A DNA stretch of 64,000 nt, from NCBI GenBank assembly GCA_028023455.1, contig JAQFVV010006208.1:5870963-5934962 (forward strand), given 5' to 3'. Below are positions 58,980 through 64,000 of this stretch, in pieces. Each line of letters begins with the position of its first letter. Position 1 is the first letter of the stretch. A program made the position numbers and the translations under genes. Source of the stretch: Epiperipatus broadwayi (Eukaryota > Onychophora > Udeonychophora > Euonychophora > Peripatidae). The notes under the pieces were generated by a model, which made no database searches, was not told where the DNA came from, and was given only the letters and a program-made list of their open reading frames with translations.

Positions 58980-59500
58980 TTTATTGTCATATGTAATTGG
59001 ACAGGGAGTAACTGAACCTTCCAATGAGTTATATCATTCTTGCAACCCAATCACAACCATTCATCAACCCAGAAGTCAGATCAACATCTTGGACCTTAGA
59101 TACATTAGAAACATACACTTTGTCAAGGAATTCATATAGCACATGACATTTCAACTTCATAGATACATTATTTCTAGAGAAACCTTAACCTTAATTTTAT
59201 ATATATATTATATTAATTACAATTCTATCACAGATTACCAAAACATATGATCAAAGGCATTTTTCGGTAATCTGTGATAGAATTGTAATTAATGAAAATA
59301 TATAATAAAAAAGTTAAGGTATGAAGTTGAAATGTCACATGTTCTATATGAATTGCTTGACAAAGTGTATGTATCTATGGTATGAGAGATTGGCTTGACT
59401 TCTGGGATGATGGATGGTTGTGATTGGGTTGCAAACATGATATAAAACTAACTCATTGGTACATCAGTTACTTCCTGTTCAGTTACATATAATCTGAGTT
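58980..59500. repeat. Foldback repeat F (about 520 bp)
   Basis: Ends ATATGTAATTGGACAGGGAG and CTGTTCAGTTACATATAAT; inner arms share GATACATT, CACTTTGTCAAG and AATTACAATTCTATCACAG. Loop near 59247-59262. Abuts A8. Confidence 0.88.
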
Positions 59501-59519
59501 ATTTACTTATTTACATTTA

Positions 59520-59876
59520 TTGTCATCATCATCAACAATTATCAATCCACTGCAAGATGAAGGTCTCTCCAAGTTCAAACCATCTTCTCCGATCTTTAGC
59601 TTCTCTTCTCCACATCACCTTGCACACTTTATTTCATCCATCCATCTCACATGTGGTCTCTTTCTGAGTCTTTTACAATCTCTTGGAATCCAGTTTAAGA
59701 TTTCAACTGTCCATCTATTATCATCTCTTTTAGCAATATGTCCAGCTCAACTCCACTTCAGTCTTTTAATTTTTTCAAGGAGGTCAATAACACCTGTTTG
59801 TTCTCTTACCCATATATTGTGTTTTCGATCTCTTCTTGTTACTCCTAACATGTATCTCTCCATACTTCTTTGAGTT
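59520..59876 (-). mobile_element. RTE-clade LINE 3' end
   Basis: Minus strand MERYMLGVTRRDRKHNIWVR, EQTGVIDLLEKIKRLKWS, and a GATGATGACAATAA tail at 59520. Confidence 0.87.
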
Positions 59877-60197
59877 GTTATATGTATATGTAATATATAG
59901 AGAAAAGAATAACTGCAGTGAATGATTAAAACTGCAAAAACATCACAACAATAATGGCAAATTCTCATTGTAATAATTGGAATATATGATTGGAATTATA
60001 ATAGAACAAGAATAGTTACTTTTATTTATTCACAAATGATACACAATATATAGATTTGTATCTTTGTCAAATAATATTTTTATTAATATATTTATATAAA
60101 TGAAACGATAGATACATATTAAATAAATCAAAAATTTGCAAAAGTTGAAAATTATCATTTATATTTAGTTATCCATTTTTTGAAAGCTAGAAATTTA

Positions 60198-60858
60198 GGT
60201 ACTTGTAAGTTTTCAAGTACACCAAGATGGCAGCTGTATTTTGGATAAATATACAGTTTCAGTGGTCTACAATCTACCAAAGATGTGTTAGTTATTAAAT
60301 TAAAACAAAATTAATAAATTGATTATTAAATTTAAAAAAGGGAACAAATTACGATAAATTTCATTAAGAAGTTTTGTTTCAGTTTTTTTATACTTGTACT
60401 ATACACAGGAAGTGATGAGACACTCTTAACATTGTCGTACTTTGGTTCAATCAGCATATTTCTTTTTGTCAACAGTTTTTTTGGTAAATTGTCATAATGA
60501 TAAACATTTGGGAACTTTCTGTCACAGAATGTGATGTAGTGAAATGTTTCCAAAGATACGGAATTCTGCCCTTCCAAAAAATCTGTCTTAATGGTAATGA
60601 TATCTGCTGCTAACATAAATAAAGTGTAAATATTCATATATATTTTCCATTTTTCTATTAATAAGTTAATCCAGAAAAAAAAAATATTGCAATTAATTTT
60701 TTCACAATGATTTCTTTTTCAAAAATAACAATAATAAAAAATAAAATGTAAATATGAAATATGATATTTCCCATCAGGTATTTTTTTGTAAACATATTTT
60801 GGGGGCCCTCAAAACTAGATTAGTGCTATCTCGGTTTACTTGAAAACCCACAAATACC
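60198..60858. mobile_element. TIR DNA transposon K, copy 2 (661 bp)
   Basis: Termini GGTACTTGTAAGTTTTCAAG and CTTGAAAACCCACAAATACC are inverted repeats of about 33 bp. Flanks GAAATTTA and AAAATTTA match at 7 of 8 bases, consistent with an 8-bp duplication. The inside carries a coding remnant. Confidence 0.82.
60332..60637 (-). pseudogene. Coding remnant of transposon K
   Basis: A 101-codon minus-strand frame includes SLETFHYITFCDRKFPNVYH, YDNLPKKLLTKRN and EPKYDNVKSVSSLP. DNA of the same order (plus strand) is in K copy 1 at 12711-12870 with frameshifts. Sharing between copies suggests a piece of the parental transposase or accessory protein. The superfamily was not recognised. Confidence 0.55.
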
Positions 60859-60869
60859 AAAATTTACTA

Positions 60870-62475
60870 GTAGTTAATGTGGCACAATCTTTTGATCCAT
60901 TACTACCAAATAAATAATGAAATAAACTATAGATTTTTAATGATTGTTATCATTTATTTAAAACCAAAAAAAAAGTGAAATGGGGAAATAAAATCTCAGG
61001 ATTTTCAAGCAGTTTTACTAAAACTTCATTTAATCTAATAAGTTATTGACTTTACAGTTTAAAATAATTATAATGCCACAATATTATTTTCAAAATGCTT
61101 TGATTAAAATTGAAAAATTTGTTTGTTTGTTTGTTAACATGCAAGAGGATGGTATAATACTTTTTTTCCTTTCAATTTAATAACATTTTTTAACATTTTA
61201 AAAATGATAGTTAATAGTTTAATAATACTTGTTGAAATTTTGTACATTAGTTTAAAATGTATGAAAGTGATAGATAGGAAGAATGGAATGGGGGATGTTT
61301 TAAATAATCCTCACTATCCATTTTATTCCTTACTTTGTTACAATTTAATAAGAATGTTGTTTATAATATAATTTTGTGAAACTTTTTTAAAAATTTTTTT
61401 TTCAAATAAAAAGATAAAATGTCAATAATTTTAAAGAGAAAAGTTATTTACTGATTTCTTATATATATATTTATGTACCCATACTAAATGTGGTATATAC
61501 ATGGAGTATACATATTAACTTGCTGCAGAAATGCCTAATGATATATATAGATTATATGAAATCATGTTAGCTGTTTATATTTTTTCCACATGGAATGTAA
61601 TAAGTATGCTTATATACAACTATAAAGAAGCTTGTTATTTCTATCATTATATAGATTATATGTTTAAAATTGATTTAAAGTAAAATTATGTATATTAAAT
61701 GAAGTTCATTTATAATATAGTTGTGATAAGCATTTTTTTAAATAAAAAATTTCCAATCAAAGTAAAAATGATAAACACGTCAATTAAAAGAATATTTCAT
61801 ATTTTAATCACTTATATATACATATATTATGTACACATACTAAATATAATATATACATAAAGGATGTACATTTTAACTTATAGAATAAATATCTAGTAAT
61901 ATATATATATATATATCAACACTAAGTGTCCAGTCAATTAAAAGTATGGTATAGTTTTACATTTTTATTTATTGTGCCAATACAAATAACTTAAAAATAA
62001 TAGAGACAAATTTTTCCTAATATTAAATGCTTTTATTAACCATGCACTAAACAGAAAAAACAAAGTTTTTTCAGTCACAATTGGGATTTTTAGATTAAAC
62101 TTCTAATGATCTTTAAATTAAAAAGCTTATGGATTTTTTTTATGTGTATGATCATGAAAGTTTAAAAAATACTATCATTTTAAAAATAAAATAAATTAGA
62201 GCTAAAAGTAACTCACTGAAAGTTTTTAAAACTGGAAAAAGTGGAGGATATTTGAAAAAAAATTGAATAGAAAATGTTTTAAAGTATAAAATCTATGTAT
62301 TTCTCTTTTTTAATTCAAATATATCATTTTTTAAAAATCCAACTATTGTTAATTTATTCATTACTTTCATGTATTTTAGAGAGGAGGGCACACTTGTATA
62401 TAAATTGTATTTATGTATATGTTAGGTTAGGCTAGTAGAGAAACTAGAAAATAGATTTAATTGTTATATTGTAAT
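60870..62475. other. AT-rich intron, nothing recognised
   Basis: A segment with TATATGTACCCATACTAAAT and a later similar one (61465-61530, 61805-61880) may be an old duplication. No exon seen. Confidence 0.45.
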
Positions 62476-63025
62476 TTCATTGTCATCATCAACCATTATC
62501 AATCCACTTCAGGATGAAGGTCTCTCTAAGTTCAGTCCATGTTCTCTGATCTCTAGCCTCTCTTCTCTGCATCACCTCTGCACACTTTCTTACTTCATCC
62601 ATCTATCTCATATGTGGTCTCTTTCTGTTTCTTTTATGGTCTCTTGAAATCCAGTTTAAGATTTCAATTATCCACTTATTATTATCTCTTCTAGCAATAT
62701 GTCCATCCCAACTCTACTTCCATTTTTTAATTCTTTCAATGGTATTAGTAACACCTGTTTGTTCTCTTACCCATGTATTGTGTTCCCAATCTCTTCTTGT
62801 TACTCCTAACATGCATCTTTCCATATTTCTTTGAGTGGTCTGAAGGTCTCTGTATTGTTCTTCTATTAGATGTCCAAGCCTCAGATCCATAAGTAAAAAC
62901 TGATAAAACACATTTATTAAAAATCTTCCTTTTCAAACACATAGGTATATTTCCTTTTAATATTAAGTTATTTCTATCAAAAGCACTCCAACCAAGTTTA
63001 ATTCTATGTTTAATTTCATTCTTTA
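62476..63025 (-). mobile_element. RTE-clade LINE 3' end
   Basis: Minus-strand frames MCLKRKIFNKCVLSVFTYGS and MERCMLGVTRRDWEHNTWVR are offset by one base, so a frameshift is present. Ends with a GATGATGACAATG tail at 62476. Confidence 0.87.
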
Positions 63026-63029
63026 TGTT

Positions 63030-63475
63030 TCCATCTTAATTTACAAGTACCAAACTCACTCCTACCACAACTTTGATATCATCCACCTCAGATAAATACA
63101 GTGATGATTATCATTAATCACTTACCAAACCAGAGATTATATTCAGCCCAGATAATTTTAAACCTTAGTTAAGTATATCTGATTTTTTAAAAATTAAACA
63201 CGTATGTATCTGGGCTGGAGATAATCTCTGGTTTGGTAAGTGATTAATAATAATTTATTTTGGTAATTATCTGAGGTGGATGCTGTCAAAATTATGAAAG
63301 GAGTGAATTTGACACTTGTGAATCAAAATGTAACAATTTACTATTGATAAATACTCTTAATATAATAGAGATATGTATGAGAGATGATGACCTGTACCTA
63401 CTGATGAGTGCTAGTTCAGCATGAAATGCATCTTGGGAGCCATTTGTCTTTTATTGTATCCTTATTCATATGATT
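63030..63475. repeat. Foldback repeat H4
   Basis: Arms share CCACCTCAGATAA and CACTTACCAAACCAGAGATT. The right side continues into a hammerhead unit and a GCCATTTGTCTTTTATTG end as in 20228-20250. Confidence 0.85.
63396..63437 (+). ncRNA. Hammerhead-like motif, family H, near complete
   Basis: ACCTA, CTGATGA (63401-63407), stem II GTGCTAGTTCAGCAT (G-T pair next to the core), GAAA (63423-63426), palindromic helix III ATGCAT, cleavage base C, TTGGG. Core complete; helix I shortened by a T/G-rich mismatch. Sense to the Ig gene, 0.5 kb before the last exon. Confidence 0.6.
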
Positions 63476-63972
63476 TTAAAGGTATATGTGAGAGTGTTGG
63501 AGATTGTTTAATGTATTTATAGAAATAGATTTACTATAGCCAAATGATAATACTGGAGTATCCATGGTGGTAGTTTGTCTTTCCTTGCCACTTTATTAAA
63601 AATCTACATCATAACTTAGTATGCTTTTATGCTATCAACATGCACTTATTTTTATTTAATATTCAAAATCATTAGTAGTAAAGATTTTCATTAAGATCTT
63701 TTTTTTTTTTACTAAAAATTTCATTTATACCCCTCCTATTTTAGCATATCTATCTTCAGTTAAAAAGGAAACAAAAAGCTACAATTTGTAAATCTTCTTT
63801 CCAATTTATTTATTTATTTTTAGAAATAAAGAAGAGAGATACTTTCTGAGTTTTACATTATTATTTTTTTCATAGTTTTAAAAATAAATTATGAACTTCT
63901 ATTTTTTAATTAATTTCACATTTTCAAAAAAATATTGGAAACTTTTGGCTTTATAATATTTTTATCTTTTAG
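63476..63972. other. AT-rich intron end, nothing recognised
   Basis: No feature besides the pyrimidine tract of the acceptor at 63960-63972. Confidence 0.5.
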
Positions 63973-64000
63973 AATTACCATCTCTGCAGTCAAAGCCAAC
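63973..64000 (+). CDS. Start of a further exon, cut by the window edge
   Basis: A pyrimidine-rich acceptor (TTTATCTTTTAG, AG at 63971-63972) is followed by an open phase-1 frame to the last base: Glu-Leu-Pro-Ser-Leu-Gln-Ser-Lys-Pro-Thr. The phase matches every other junction of the gene and the Pro/Ser/Lys composition fits the inter-Ig linkers seen in exons b and d. Only 28 bases are visible, so this is an inference. Confidence 0.55.

Overview
The window is AT-rich animal DNA (roughly three quarters A+T by eye) with vertebrate-like gene architecture: short coding islands separated by introns of 4 to 27 kb that are packed with old repeats. The host lineage cannot be fixed from the sequence. 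The mix of RTE-type LINEs, Penelope-like elements, short tRNA-derived SINEs and hAT elements, together with giant-muscle-protein immunoglobulin exons, suggests an invertebrate bilaterian (flatworm, arthropod or mollusc).

The only host gene seen is on the + strand. Five internal coding exons (7159-7461, 19354-19746, 46036-46332, 50264-50416, 56609-56806) and the start of a sixth (63973-64000) encode I-set immunoglobulin domains of a titin/obscurin(Unc-89)/twitchin/Stretchin-type sarcomeric protein. Every visible splice junction is phase 1, so the exons are frame-neutral cassettes. The first three exons each carry a whole domain; exons 4 and 5 share one. A strong acceptor at 56270-56271 opens a six-codon reading frame ending in a stop and may be an alternative terminal exon.

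The introns carry the most interesting content. At least four unrelated-looking families of inverted (foldback) repeats, called A, B, C and H here, contain a hammerhead-ribozyme-like motif: CUGANGA, a stem-loop, GAAA, then a very short self-complementary helix III, a UH cleavage position and a closing helix I. Family A (best copies 10314-10358 and 10926-10972, both on the minus strand) has a complete conserved core and is joined to tRNA-like A- and B-box sequences, resembling the ribozyme-bearing SINE-like repeats and retrozymes known from some animals. A 90-bp tandem array at about 23651-24000 and another foldback at about 18960-19230 (family D) hold a related motif with one extra A. Fragments of Penelope-like elements, a group known to carry hammerheads, are also present (24480-26400, 29540-30000, 57000-57790), and one ribozyme foldback (C2) lies inside one of them.

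Other mobile DNA: a 185-bp SPIN-like hAT element with a perfect 8-bp target duplication (14887-15071), a 488-bp Charlie-like hAT remnant with perfect target duplication (40219-40706), a two-copy TIR transposon family K with a shared coding remnant (12378-13233, 60198-60858), six 3' ends of an RTE-clade LINE, a CR1/Jockey-like LINE split by a SINE (35086-36990), a further LINE 3' end (55050-55960), and two tRNA-derived SINE groups. Stretches not listed are AT-rich intron in which nothing was recognised.
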